Shown here: piece by piece, positions 36,401 through 40,454 of the stretch
Numbering within the stretch: position 1 is the stretch's first letter
How the letters are laid out: every line of letters starts with the position of its first letter
Source of the DNA: Leptidea sinapis
Lineage: Eukaryota; Arthropoda; Insecta; Lepidoptera; Pieridae
Reading direction: 5' to 3'
Assembly: GCF_905404315.1 (NCBI RefSeq)
Contig: NC_066269.1
Coordinates: forward strand, 4,464,001 to 4,528,000
DNA: 64,000 nt
Position numbers and translations under genes: made by a program
Notes under the pieces: generated by a model
Seen by the model: only the letters and a program-made list of their open reading frames with translations
Told to the model about the DNA's origin: nothing
Database searches by the model: none

Positions 36401-39301
36401 ATATGGTCTTATAGATTGAAGTAAGAGGCAGTTAAAATGAAGATAAATATCATTCATCTACCTGGTAGTAGTAATAGTGGCTACAAGCCGGACATGATGT
36501 CTTCGTGGTGGCAGAGCCCGGTTCCGTCTCAGCAAGTCCAGTTCATTGTCCAAGGTAAAACATCTTATTGAATCTAGTACACTCCCCAACAATCCGTCTG
36601 CTATAAGCTGGTCTACATAACGTGACACATAGGAAACTATCTCTTCACGAACATTTATTGACCTGAAATCAAACCTTATGATCAACTGCGGTTATTGCAA
36701 TTATAAAGCATTTGAAAGTTTTACTGAGGATGTAAATGTCTATAAAAAATTGAGTCTCCACATACACTATGCCACATCTTGAGTGAGTGAAGTGTGCTCC
36801 AGTTTATAATAAAAAAGTATTGTGGACCAGTTATGACCAGTTCCACTTTTGCACAGGATGCCAGCTAGATTATGGGTACCACAATGGCACCTATTTCTGC
36901 CGTGAGCAGTGATATGTGTGCAAGAATGACTGTGTTTCGGTCTGAAGAGGGCTGTAGCTAGTGAAATAACTTGTCAAATGAGACTTAATATCTTATGTCT
37001 GAAGGTGATGAGCACAGTTATTGTGCATAACAGAATTATTGGGTATTCAAGAATCCTGAGTGGCACTGCAGTGTACTGGGCAGGGTGTATCATTTACCAT
37101 CAGCTGAATATCCTCCTCTTGTCCCTTATTGTCATAAAAAAAAGGGAGGACATGAACTCTAATGATTGAATAAATATAGCTGACAGTAGTAAAATATTTG
37201 GCAGTGTTTATAGCAAAGAAATAAGATTATTAATAAAGAAATTATATGATTACAATTTACTTAAAAACCTATACAGATTGAACATTAACATATTATTTAC
37301 CATGAAGAAAGTTACACAACAATAAGAAAAAAAATGTATGTTACTATTAAAAATATCATGAGCCTTGTATAGGATTACTTATAAATAATTTAATTCATAA
37401 GTGCCAATAAAGTGTGGTTTACCCTATGTAACGACGGCTGTGATATAAAATGATTCAGTATCTAAGCTTAAGCAAATCTATACATTCATTAAAATCAAGC
37501 GGATTTTTTTATCATCAACAATTATTTCACTATGGTTCTGTTAAGTATAACGGCCTTACAAATAAAATTGGCATAAAGTTATAACTAAGCCAAGAATACG
37601 TAAAATGTTTACAAATAGACATTTTGCTTACTAATGGTTTGTTCGGACGTTTAATGTTGGCCTGGTTTATTTGCAAGGCAGCCTGTCATTAGGAAACCTT
37701 CAGAATTATTATTGTATTGACATTGCTGTCAACGATATTGTAAACATTTTGCATTTTCTTTGTTTATCATCAGTTATAACTTTATATTATAGATAATTAT
37801 AGATTTTACTTTACCAAGTTTATTTGTAAGGCTGTAGGTGTTTAAGTGAATGTCAAGGATGTACATATAGAATTAAACAATTATTGATATATAACGAATA
37901 AAGCTATTATCTCACCAAGAAACACCTTCTCTAGCCATGACCAATTCTCTTAGTGCCTGTATGAGAGCTCTCCGGCCATCATAGTACAGTATAACAGCCA
38001 GCAGTCCTCTCGCTAAGCCGGGGTGACGGGAACTTTGTTGTTGCGCTGTATGCAGTAACTCCAAACATGCAAACTCATTTGCATTGTACATATCTTTAAA
38101 AAACAAAAAAAAAATAGCTAATTATGTTCTTTAATTACTACAACTTTCATATATTTTTAAAATCAGGGCCCCCAACAGTTAGCACTTTTAGTTAAAGTTA
38201 GTCAAACAGTTTGTCCAGAGAAGTATATTCATTTCAACCAGAAGATGTCCATTGCTAGACAAAGGCCTCCCCTAAAGATAAGTAAAGTATATATTACCGA
38301 CAAATATAATTTAGTTGTCAAATCTGAGTATTTCCATCTATGTAATATAATATGTAGTTAAATCATTATTAACTGATGACTATTACTTATTCATTGAATT
38401 TTTATCATGTTAATATAAATTATAAACATAAGAATATAAGATCCATATTATTGATAAGGCAAAAGTTGGTATTAGTCTTATAGTTCTAAGATTTTTAGTT
38501 ACCTGATAGTATGATAGCTTCATCTACAAGCTCCTTGGACAAAAGTGTCCGTCCAATGCTAGGTAGGTTAACACCTTCGGTAATTCCGCGTTTAATTTCC
38601 TCTCTACTGCCAGGATTCTTTGCCTAAAATATGATAATTTAAGAAACTATGATAGAGTTTAAGTAGTAATTGATTCTATTCTATTCTTCCTACTGTGGCT
38701 TCGGTGGAAGACACAGCAAAGATTTGCCAGAATCACGTTAGACTACCAAGCTTTGAGTATGTGTCTCCTAAGTTTAACGGTAATAATCAGTGTTAAGATT
38801 ACATAAAGTTTAGTAATTGATTCAACATTTTGGACTGATTCTACATTTTGACAAATAGGATATTGTAATTTTTAGGCTTCTATAATGAAGATGACGGTAT
38901 AAAAGAGTGATTTTATACAGTAATATACATTAAGATACTTACAGGATTTTTTAATAAAGATAAAAATGTTTGTTTGTGTCGTCTCAGGACTGATTCGAAC
39001 GTATGGACAGCGTATGATGCTTTGTCGCTTTCATTTGTAAGATAACATTCTACGACAGCGATCAGTTCTTTGAATGGGGTCCACAAGTCTTCGGCAGTAC
39101 CTGAAAGATTGATAATGATATTCAATCACAATATTTATTTGTTAGTCAACTTATTTAATTTCATAAATTATAACATTTCCCAATGTATTTAGCAAATACC
39201 AAGATTTTCTAGGTTTAAATAGCATAAAATCAAATATTTTGTGACTTTAAAAGTAACCGACGAGCTACGCTAAGGTTATGTTTACCTTCGTTTAAATTCA
39301 T
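3256..39301 (-). CDS. Nup205: Nup205, inner-ring nucleoporin, multi-exon gene (N-terminal half and more)
   Basis: This gene encodes a large alpha-solenoid scaffold protein of the nuclear pore inner ring, which in the family binds Nup93 and Nup35 at the nuclear envelope. Exons run leftwards: 39301-39286, 39100-38943, 38623-38503, 38093-37916, 36662-36462, 35125-35044, 34273-34170, 32438-32180, 30502-30366, 29262-29086, 25591-25400, 22896-22773, 21256-21142, 19016-18847, 14599-14396, 12757-12539, 11505-11370, 9129-8931, 6943-6775, 4154-4051, 3660-3516, and about 3477-3256. All of the first 21 have AG/GT borders and their phases add up without a break (3210 nt, 1070 codons). Segments resembling the vertebrate protein follow in the expected order: DLWTPFKEL, HPGLARGLLAVILYYDGRR, DYWLACDAPHR, FVECLETEE, PPNFAHFLLGYQL, GTPRTCLHAALDLLD. 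The introns are loaded with transposons. Exons 1-6 are AT-rich, while many later ones are GC-rich and Ala/Leu/Arg-rich. The join to the last exon is out of frame (see findings). The family identity is firm; the 3' part is incomplete. Confidence 0.93.
3516..3660 (-). CDS. Nup205: Nup205 exon 21
   Basis: This exon encodes REATPLVESCYRLVYCLVSS, PALRLLRARDYFLARHL and TINLE. It matches 'ESPQLAELCYQVIYQLCA...MRYLRTSQDFLFSQL'. The acceptor is TTACAG; the next GT is at 3515-3514. The following coding block starts only 38 nt away and in another frame (see findings). Confidence 0.9.
3692..4000 (-). mobile_element. SINE family A, copy 1
   Basis: About 300 bp. In minus sense it runs from GGAGGCTCCTTTGCACAGGA through gattatgggtaccacaacgg and gacttaacatcttatgtctc to cctgctcgtctcgtcc...cataaaaaaa. 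It lies 31 bp from the acceptor of Nup205 exon 21. Six copies occur in this window with the same poly-A end. No RNA polymerase III boxes were verified, so it could be a LINE 3' end instead. Confidence 0.75.
4051..4154 (-). CDS. Nup205: Nup205 exon 20
   Basis: This exon encodes ISRSALHEAGVAGTPRTCLH and AALDLLDAHLNDQNR. The vertebrate counterpart is 'LQDPGVLGCPRTCLHAILNILEKG'. The acceptor is CGGCAG and the donor GTGAGT. It is below ORF-call length. Confidence 0.94.
4236..4612. mobile_element. Two-hairpin foldback element, short copy
   Basis: The first hairpin pairs tattaaaacacgaatgtg (about 4273) with tgagtgttttaataccta (about 4314). The second has ends CTACACCCAT / ATGGGTGTAG (about 4369, 4612), inner arms aaacagttagctta / taagctaactgttt, and a palindromic core around tcatccaaacgagtgttgta. 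The same two-part order recurs at 19058-19764. Confidence 0.7.
5140..5250 (-). mobile_element. tRNA-like hairpin SINE, copy 1
   Basis: The minus sense carries an A-box-like TGGCTCAGTTGGTAAGAGC and a B-box-like GGTTCGAGTACC inside a tRNA-sized segment. An upstream leader contains gcctgagagttgaacaagac (its complement at 5245-5275). The acceptor arms are partly decayed. It does not look like a functional tRNA gene: the arms extend beyond 7 bp and copies differ. Confidence 0.7.
5400..5905 (-). pseudogene. hAT-type transposase-like relic
   Basis: The minus translation, over several frames, gives HGTTTGADILRELKIPLL, TDGGEYICGKNKEVAALVSK and HLVLDTLCHQQ. These are spaced like the 'GTT.G..I...L', 'TDGA..M.G...G' and 'CH..HQ' blocks of hAT transposases and their domesticated relatives (ZBED5/GTF2IRD2 type). 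Stops and frameshifts show it is dead. No inverted ends were recognised. Confidence 0.6.
6188..6338 (+). mobile_element. SINE family A, 5'-truncated copy
   Basis: Only the last 150 bp are present: ggtgacgagcgcaattatag through gctgaacgtcttgctcatct to cataaaaaaaa. A second repeat (6339-6705) begins directly at its poly-A. Confidence 0.75.
6339..6705. repeat. MITE-like dispersed repeat, copy 1
   Basis: About 365 bp with GATGTGAAACATC near the left end (about 6364) and GATGTTTCACATC near the right end (about 6690). It contains gacgcgtcgccacg units, doubled in this copy. It is about 95 percent like 51680-52035. Confidence 0.75.
6775..6943 (-). CDS. Nup205: Nup205 exon 19
   Basis: This exon encodes HAFVECLETEES, then ADIRAAKEGVLQLLLQLLPS and APPNFAHFLLGYQLHDD. 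It matches 'GFVECLDCEDAEE', 'RIHILNLLITSLECNPPNLALYLLGFEL'. The acceptor is TTCAG and the donor GTGAGT. It ends on a codon boundary. Confidence 0.95.
7030..7560 (+). mobile_element. CR1-like LINE 3' fragment carrying a small insertion
   Basis: 7030-7079 and 7285-7560 are collinear with the long copy's C-terminal block (tacaacatgatcccagaaaa encodes YNMIPEN) and 3' UTR. The 7080-7284 segment between them is foreign. It starts GGCCGTTTTCAATAAC and ends with GTTATTGAAA, so it is probably a MITE with short inverted ends. Confidence 0.75.
7660..8000 (-). pseudogene. LINE C-terminal and 3' UTR remnant
   Basis: The minus translation reads RLVTRVVPHSTLFQKNCFWM and FNKIPDSFKLLPFSIFKVSL then NWLLQNTIYSMEKFF. 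This is the common C-terminal pattern of jockey/I-type ORF2 proteins (YNKLP...FK..L..WL...FYS). It is AT-rich and decayed. Confidence 0.65.
8272..8875. repeat. 130-bp perfect direct repeat around the helicase fragment
   Basis: 8272-8401 and 8664-8793 are identical over 130 bp (from ctcgtgtccaggcgattgat to gcgcacatcacggatg). Each is followed by a second shared block, gacaagtataagggattgtt (8418 and 8839), with 33 bp missing in the first copy. The arrangement suggests a recent duplication or two insertions of one non-autonomous element. The second copy ends about 55 bp from exon 18. Confidence 0.9.
8464..8625 (+). pseudogene. Helitron helicase (PIF1-like) fragment
   Basis: In plus frame it reads LNRTLQDIMNCNRLMGG, VTVLLAGDFRQTLPVVSRGS and AGEVKACLKSSVLWP, then TAA. 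LLAGDFRQTLPVV is the helicase motif III region of Helitron/PIF1 proteins. Only about 50 codons survive. The fragment lies between two copies of a 130-bp direct repeat. Confidence 0.88.
8931..9129 (-). CDS. Nup205: Nup205 exon 18
   Basis: This very GC-rich exon encodes GPGGVDAEGAPRDRLLTVCR through ALLHPACARHLLAARHLPPH and LPLR. It fits the 'VVNIARYLYHG...ESAKILCCIS' part of the solenoid. The acceptor is TGTCAG and the donor GTACAC. A Helitron-derived fragment lies about 60 bp downstream in the next intron. Confidence 0.85.
9297..9740. mobile_element. Small element with short inverted ends
   Basis: GGAACGAAGTTCCTTACGGC at the left and gccgaaggaacttcgttcct at the right are inverted copies, about 440 bp apart. 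Each is itself nearly palindromic. No coding signal was seen. Confidence 0.5.
9741..11369. other. Intron with one SINE and otherwise unassigned sequence
   Basis: Apart from the SINE at 10545-10735 this is AT-rich DNA with a few GC-rich phrases (gttgacttggcgtcggtaac about 10170; gcgatacgcggtcgccacga about 10870). They do not form an open frame. Confidence 0.5.
10545..10735 (+). mobile_element. SINE family A, internally deleted copy
   Basis: The start (gggaggctcctttgcacagg) and end (ccatcagctgaacgtcctgc) are present. About 120 bp of the middle are missing around 10655. Confidence 0.75.
11370..11505 (-). CDS. Nup205: Nup205 exon 17
   Basis: This exon encodes RYVEETLVSVLRLLERALVL through LLLPLSKLILG, which corresponds to 'KHLEKAVQHCLALLNLTLQKE...CPLEQLLQG'. 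I placed the donor at GTGAGG (11369-11364). The open frame continuing beyond it is intronic and loses resemblance to the family. Confidence 0.88.
11655..12195 (+). pseudogene. LINE C-terminal fragment with 3' UTR
   Basis: 11661-11909 encodes LLCFYKSINNIYDNSFF, FNFRVPRSPRKPVNLFE and INSPVSRLCRIINDY, then stop. This is a pattern shared by C-termini of insect non-LTR retrotransposons. An AT-rich UTR runs to AAATAAACAAAAAAAAAATA near 12192. It lies in Nup205 intron 16. Confidence 0.72.
12539..12757 (-). CDS. Nup205: Nup205 exon 16
   Basis: This exon encodes MMSLCFRLFVLWLDQYEPSP, a Pro/Asp-rich linker ending NPPPGFRILMSMH, then LLRLVFSMLDETYELMERQP. It corresponds to 'FYKLLRDYEP...KPPGFSLMYHLLNESPMLELALSLLEEGVKQLD'. 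The acceptor is TTGCAG and the donor GTTCGT. It keeps phase 0. Confidence 0.94.
12758..14279. other. Intron 15 sequence
   Basis: Besides the Helitron-type element (13117-13490), 12810-13030 holds an RTE-like scrap (ggcaggccacatttaatgtg). 13860-14240 resembles the leader of the tRNA-like SINE (agtgagggatttcactt; gatcctgtagatggagcc). No gene. Confidence 0.5.
13117..13490 (-). mobile_element. Non-autonomous Helitron-type element
   Basis: It is inverted relative to 22130-22578. It shares gacccgacagacgttgttct, the polyT/rest block, and cgcacggtttgacagtt (as its complement). The 3' CTAG end is decayed to ctgacccgac. It lies in Nup205 intron 15. Confidence 0.65.
14285..14384 (+). mobile_element. 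tRNA-like hairpin SINE, copy 2, beside exon 15 donor
   Basis: The arms ATTTACGAACCATG (about 14280-14293) and CATCGTTCGTAAAT (14370-14383) pair with one mismatch around an A box (ggttcagtggaagagc) and B box (ggttcgagtcc). The right arm ends about 12 nt from the 5' splice site of Nup205 exon 15 (donor 14395). Confidence 0.72.
14396..14599 (-). CDS. Nup205: Nup205 exon 15
   Basis: This exon encodes VECRIEQYPLSIAFLKLLES through TLGAGAREPGLDPYVEHVV and TDKWQ. It is very close in pattern to the vertebrate 'EEYPLTRAFCQLISTL...NLGAGLRPPGFDPYLQFL...AEKWEV'. The donor GTTAGT is followed about 12 nt later by a tRNA-like SINE. Confidence 0.95.
14683..17845 (-). pseudogene. CR1-like non-LTR retrotransposon, long damaged copy (endonuclease + RT)
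   Basis: In the minus sense this copy reads: an AP-endonuclease domain (17692-17195; DILCLTEHW, GDFNINLLE), a linker block (17231-16584), reverse transcriptase (16463-15408; YRPISVLPTLSKIFEKI, FADD at about 15720), and a C-terminal block (15341-14937; ILLWGSAADI, FYNMIPENVQ). The frame changes near 17.2 kb, stops lie near 16.58 kb, and one TAG at 15407-15405 separates RT from the C-terminal block. The coding signal continues upstream to at least 17830. The 3' end carries a short UTR ending in repeated AAATTTG-type units at about 14683. It is a dead copy in intron 14 of Nup205. The clade is uncertain within the CR1/jockey superfamily. Confidence 0.88.
17846..18846. other. AT-rich intronic stretch
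   Basis: No coding block and no repeat I can match elsewhere in the window. Confidence 0.55.
18847..19016 (-). CDS. Nup205: Nup205 exon 14
   Basis: This exon encodes GLICCHVPLQLKAELCTTLG through VWAALEAAQLVSTSKDKRAL and ELID. It matches 'LGLLQCSIPPVLKAELLKTLAAFG...SLWQSLEYTQIL' in the family. The acceptor is CGGCAG and the donor GTTAGT. Confidence 0.93.
19058..19764. mobile_element. Two-hairpin foldback element, long copy
   Basis: It is homologous to 4236-4612 at both ends (acaatagttatttatgcaac; ggatttaaagcatgggtgtag) with about 330 bp extra in the core. The core contains a 92-codon open frame, 19411-19689, of no recognised family (KKNGGDSNNLLLF, ALTHRAIRMWL-like). The longer copy may be closer to the parent element. 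Confidence 0.68.
19985..20090 (+). mobile_element. tRNA-like hairpin SINE, copy 3
   Basis: The leader cctgagagttgaacaaagca precedes the arm gattttatgacgat. The A box is ggttagctcagtaggcagag and the B box gggtttgagtccc. The right arm is catcgttcataaaat. Confidence 0.72.
20091..21141. other. AT-rich intronic stretch
   Basis: No gene. A short tccttatctgcaaaatacagcg region near 20570 and tgttccataccgcgccgaag near 20707 look like decayed transposon pieces, unassigned. Confidence 0.5.
21142..21256 (-). CDS. Nup205: Nup205 exon 13
   Basis: This exon encodes VDAMIAALKLIAAVARVDET then ACLTICENLQWDAVNCMFG. It corresponds to the vertebrate 'DGLIAFLQLTSTIITWSENARLALCEHPQWTPV' segment; the spacing of C-E-N/H and Q-W is conserved. 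The donor is GTGAGC. Confidence 0.92.
22130..22578 (+). mobile_element. Non-autonomous Helitron-type element
   Basis: It contains ttcatcaaaatccattcagt, tatggacatattttctgtga and cgcacggtttgacagttctg, and ends cgtctgtagggtcagctag with T following. The shared interior with 13117-13490 and 23785-24417 defines the family. Confidence 0.7.
22773..22896 (-). CDS. Nup205: Nup205 exon 12
   Basis: This exon encodes NLRADPAPFSEHAHASMGAS through GRMLVRQEE and continues the LYH-x-x-LR motif across the junction from exon 11. The acceptor is GAGCAG and the donor GTTTGT. It ends on a codon boundary. Confidence 0.87.
23160..23240 (+). mobile_element. tRNA-like hairpin SINE, copy 4 (left arm lost)
   Basis: The A box is gttagctgagttggttagagc and the B box gggttcgaatccg. 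The right arm is tttataaaatttt only. The internal tRNA-like part is the best preserved of the five and resembles an arthropod tRNA body. Confidence 0.68.
23785..24417 (+). mobile_element. Helitron-type elements, one inserted in another
   Basis: It begins gaattgctgttcgttagtct and shares the 22130-22578 interior up to about 24140. It then carries a different unit (agctgataccctgcgacg to ataatattagtatagat) before the family end cagaacaacgactgtcgggtcaactag. A second element therefore interrupts the first just before its 3' end. Confidence 0.65.
25036..25352 (-). mobile_element. SINE family A copy
   Basis: A complete-looking copy, poly-T on plus at 25036-25045, ending ggcgtcctgtgcaaagcagt. It lies 48 bp from the end of Nup205 exon 11. 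Confidence 0.78.
25400..25591 (-). CDS. Nup205: Nup205 exon 11
   Basis: This exon encodes CGSRAASLYKFVRLSGALVA then a long Ala/Leu/Arg helical run ending HHLLTALALYHR. The KFVR and LYH motifs match 'LSKFVRQMGDLLPP' and 'HSLMLYHEHLR' of the family. The acceptor has a weak pyrimidine tract (ATCGAAG); I chose it because the phase fits exon 10. The donor is GTACGT. Confidence 0.88.
25685..26110 (-). mobile_element. CR1-like LINE 3' fragment
   Basis: It matches 14683-15150 of the long copy: the same AAATTCAAATTC start on plus, the GAGAAGAACGGGCGCAAGAA block, and the decayed C-terminal coding block (FYNMIPEN). It is truncated near 26110 and lies in Nup205 intron 10. Confidence 0.88.
26111..26734. 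other. AT-rich intronic stretch with LINE-tail-like sequence
   Basis: 26360-26570 has the TTTATTTATTATAGACAC type start seen at LINE 3' ends in minus sense. No coding part remains. Confidence 0.4.
26735..27735. mobile_element. Possible DNA transposon remnant with related ends
   Basis: gacgacgcactttttatgctatc near 26780 and gactaaaaagtgcgtcgcgg near 27675 are inverted relatives, each beside further atcacagac/gtctgcgat repeats. No transposase is recognisable between them, and a jockey-like tail (27213-27292) lies inside. Confidence 0.45.
27213..27292 (+). mobile_element. Jockey-like LINE 3' tail fragment
   Basis: About 80 bp: GGGCGGCGGTGATCACTTAA through TTTTTCCATAAAC. Only the terminal part of the family is present. 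Confidence 0.8.
28643..28965 (+). mobile_element. Jockey-like LINE 3' fragment
   Basis: It matches the last 320 bp of the 56563-57390 copy (FPGRYDMGTF-KK..., GGTGATCACTTAACACCAGG, CCATAAAAAA). It lies in Nup205 intron 10, in the sense opposite to the gene. Confidence 0.88.
29086..29262 (-). CDS. Nup205: Nup205 exon 10
   Basis: This exon encodes ADENARAAQMYAAEGLAPP through LVRDYWLACDAPHR. In relatives this is 'ADEDARM...LALEYWCPTEP'. The acceptor is TTTTCAG and the donor GTATTT. It is strongly GC-rich inside an AT-rich intron. Confidence 0.92.
29263..30365. other. Intron 9 sequence
   Basis: Nothing recognised. 29320-29480 is less AT-rich and open on plus (29190-29489) but lacks codon bias or family resemblance. 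Confidence 0.5.
30366..30502 (-). CDS. Nup205: Nup205 exon 9
   Basis: This exon encodes VFEYLDEAILSSDVIANEEYYQRRIHSLITDFIVL (shown in shortened sense: VFEYLDEAI, YYQRRIHSLITDF). It corresponds to the vertebrate FYIRRVHNLITDFLAL segment. It lies in AT-rich sequence and is below ORF-call length. The donor is GTAAGT. Confidence 0.93.
30755..30935. mobile_element. Short MITE-like element
   Basis: ataattatacaaatgattta (about 30761) and taaatcaatcatttgtataa (about 30905) are inverted. Between them are cgacacatgtttcgcctcta and gacgtgttgtctcgcc, phrases that look like a dispersed lepidopteran repeat. A single copy in this window. Confidence 0.5.
30936..31867. other. Decayed coding-like sequence, unidentified
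   Basis: 31240-31830 is GC-richer than its surroundings and partly open on both strands (86 codons minus, 31825-31565; 81 codons plus, 31587-31832), with many stops outside. It is probably a dead transposon gene; I do not recognise it. Confidence 0.4.
31868..32150 (-). pseudogene. RTE-like LINE fragment
   Basis: It matches the 49512-49680 fragment base for base in large part (atctcctcatttctgattca; gagcgaccatgagctttctc). It also includes the family 3' end (gacgtccactgctggacaaa). It ends 30 bp before Nup205 exon 8. Confidence 0.8.
32180..32438 (-). CDS. Nup205: Nup205 exon 8
   Basis: This exon encodes DDGEELAKKLPLIYDADLIS, a Gly/Leu-rich helical stretch ending in ALGLALSALKRAP, then LLDQDEVLVDAAIDGE. 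It aligns with 'LPLLTEKQYI...LAWALALRGISQLP' of relatives. The acceptor is TTTACAG and the donor GTAACT. It is GC-rich compared with the flanking introns. Confidence 0.92.
32875..33592. mobile_element. 718-bp element with about 95-bp terminal inverted repeats
   Basis: 32875-32969 and 33498-33592 are near-perfect inverted copies (agtaggatgaaacccattgg; gggcgatctgaggtcgggaa). The interior is AT-rich without a plausible gene. This is MITE-like, superfamily unknown. It lies in Nup205 intron 7. Confidence 0.88.
34170..34273 (-). CDS. Nup205: Nup205 exon 7
   Basis: This exon encodes EMCSAKRGPSGALDETSLAL then QMALLYALDLSVLHR, matching the family segment 'GSLDAVNLALLMALLYCFDIS'. The acceptor is ATTTCAG and the donor GTTTTT. 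The tail of the surrounding open frame past the donor is intronic. Confidence 0.9.
35044..35125 (-). CDS. Nup205: Nup205 exon 6
   Basis: This short 82-nt exon encodes KLLAGVIFAASAQRGLERD through LLSE. It corresponds to the vertebrate LAESLFAWACQSPLGKED segment. The acceptor is ATTACAG and the donor GTGCGG. It ends on a codon boundary. Confidence 0.88.
35740..36260 (+). mobile_element. CR1-like LINE 3' fragment, internally deleted
   Basis: In plus sense it shows LCRRELLALFITQALKNH-like sequence with frame breaks, NVNTRNKHKLVLPSTGL, a gap of about 130 bp, then the 3' UTR block (ttcaggtctgaggcataaat). It lies in Nup205 intron 5. Confidence 0.75.
36462..36662 (-). CDS. Nup205: Nup205 exon 5
   Basis: The acceptor is TTTCAG. 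It encodes SINVREEIVSYVSRYVDQLI and following helical sequence up to a Thr-rich end, then the donor GTAGAT. This corresponds to the LVSMTTRFTDEL region of the alpha-solenoid. It keeps the reading frame between exons 4 and 6. Confidence 0.9.
36842..37143 (+). mobile_element. SINE family A copy
   Basis: It runs from ttttgcacaggatgccagct to cttattgtcataaaaaaaag, full length, in Nup205 intron 4. Confidence 0.78.
37916..38093 (-). CDS. Nup205: Nup205 exon 4
   Basis: This exon encodes DMYNANEFACLELLHTAQQQ then HPGLARGLLAVILYYDGRR, one of the best-conserved stretches of Nup205 (HFPGLTRGLVAVLLYWDGKR in vertebrates). The donor GTGAGA follows the first two bases of a Trp codon that exon 5 completes. 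Confidence 0.95.
38216..38277 (-). mobile_element. RTE-like LINE 3' scrap
   Basis: About 50 bp similar to the 3' end seen at 31868 (agatgtccattgctagacaa). It lies in Nup205 intron 3. Confidence 0.55.
38503..38623 (-). CDS. Nup205: Nup205 exon 3
   Basis: The acceptor is ATTTTAG and the donor GTAACT. It encodes AKNPGSREEIKRGITEG through LVDEAIILS, which corresponds to the 'STEGV...LIKEAFILSD' region of the family. It is too short for an ORF call; the phase on both sides agrees with its neighbours. Confidence 0.92.
38943..39100 (-). CDS. Nup205: Nup205 exon 2
   Basis: The acceptor is TTTCAG and the donor GTAAGT. It encodes the conserved N-terminus, DLWTPFKEL through LLKNP, which matches the start of the Nup205 N-domain (DLW..FK, FISLFKNP in relatives). 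It ends on a codon boundary. Confidence 0.93.
39286..39301 (-). CDS. Nup205: Nup205 exon 1 (start codon, 16 nt)
   Basis: A tiny first coding exon encodes M-N-L-N-E plus the first base of a Gly codon, followed by the donor GTAAAC. It is too short for ORF searching. I chose it because it joins in phase to exon 2, giving MNLNEGTAEDLW, and because the vertebrate protein also begins only about 10 residues before this LW motif. Confidence 0.85.
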
Positions 39302-39968
39302 GATGTTGTGGAATCTTTTTATTACGAGAAACACTAAGCAAGTTATTTCAACTTTAACACATAGCTTCAACTTCTTTTAAAACTTTAATATAGATAAATA
39401 GAAATATTTAGATTTTTGCAACATTCAAAACAAACTCTAACTCATGTAAATGAAAGGTTTTTTTTTAACAGTTTATGGCGCGGACTTAAAGGTCTTTTGT
39501 TTTTTTCTCTTCTACCAAGGAGTTTTTGGCTCGCGAGTTCCGCGCATCCGCTCCTTTAATTTATAAAAGCTTTCAATATCATCGTCTCTAGATAGGCATT
39601 ATATGAATGACATGATTTTGGAGATAATCAATCAAACTCAAGCCCTAAATACGACCGAATTTCCCTTTCGCTAGTTAAATTTATCAGTGTCAAATGTCAA
39701 AAGGCCTAAAGCCGAGCCATTAACACAAAAAAAATAGTTTTAATTGTCAAATATTGTAAATATTGATTTTGGTTTTTAAAGTATAACAAAAAATATCTGA
39801 ATTATTTTTATTTAATTAAAATGGTTTAAATTATTAAGCCACATCAGCTTTCCAATAAAATTAGTACACAGTAAAATTATTTCTTTTAGCAGTTTACATG
39901 AATAAATATTTAGTTAATTGTAAACAAACTAATTTTGCTCAGACGGTTGTGCGTATTGCTTGCTAAAT
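39302..39968. promoter_or_regulatory. Shared upstream region between Nup205 (-) and Cmtr2 (+)
   Basis: 667 bp separate the two divergent start codons. I see no copy of the dispersed repeat families here, although they fill almost every other non-coding stretch. A GC-richer block near 39520-39560 (gctcgcgagttccgcgcatc) sits in otherwise AT-rich DNA and could be a core promoter or initiation region. There is no clear TATA box. Both 5' UTRs must lie here. The regulatory role is inferred from position only. Confidence 0.6.
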
Positions 39969-40454
39969 ATGTTTTCTAACTCAGGCAATATAATATTACG
40001 CGATAAACCTTCTAGAAGTGATAATTCTGAAGATGAGTTGCATGATTTGTTCAACAAAAAGTATCAATTCCGATTCAGCGACGAGTGGAGGCTACCGGAT
40101 CGCGATTCCTGGTTTAGTGCGCCACCATGGACTATCAAGATCTTAGATACAATGAAAAGTCGTCTAAACTTTCACAAAAGCCAACTGAATGACTTTAGTA
40201 TCGAGGAGTGGAGTAGTCACACACGGCGCCGCAACCCTGCCGGTGAAGTGAGCTGGAAGATCAGGTGTCTCATTAATCCAGAATTTCTAACGCAAGCGTG
40301 GACGAAATTCTATGAATGTCTTTCGACTTATAAGATGATTCCAGAAGAGGCATGCATTACACAAAAAATGGTTTCACTACACTTATGTGAAGCACCTGGT
40401 GCTTTTATAACATCACTTAACCACTATATGCAACTGCATCACAGAAATATAGAG
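39969..40454 (+). CDS. Cmtr2: Cmtr2 exon 1
   Basis: 162 codons from the start to ATA GAG, then the donor GTGAGT. It holds the N-terminal region (EWRLPDRDSW), LTQAWTKFYECL and the SAM-binding LHLCEAPGAF motif. Confidence 0.95.

Noticed and set aside
39960..39968. Earlier Cmtr2 start (TTG at 39960)
   Set aside because: A non-ATG start is not needed; the ATG at 39969 gives the expected N-terminus and length.
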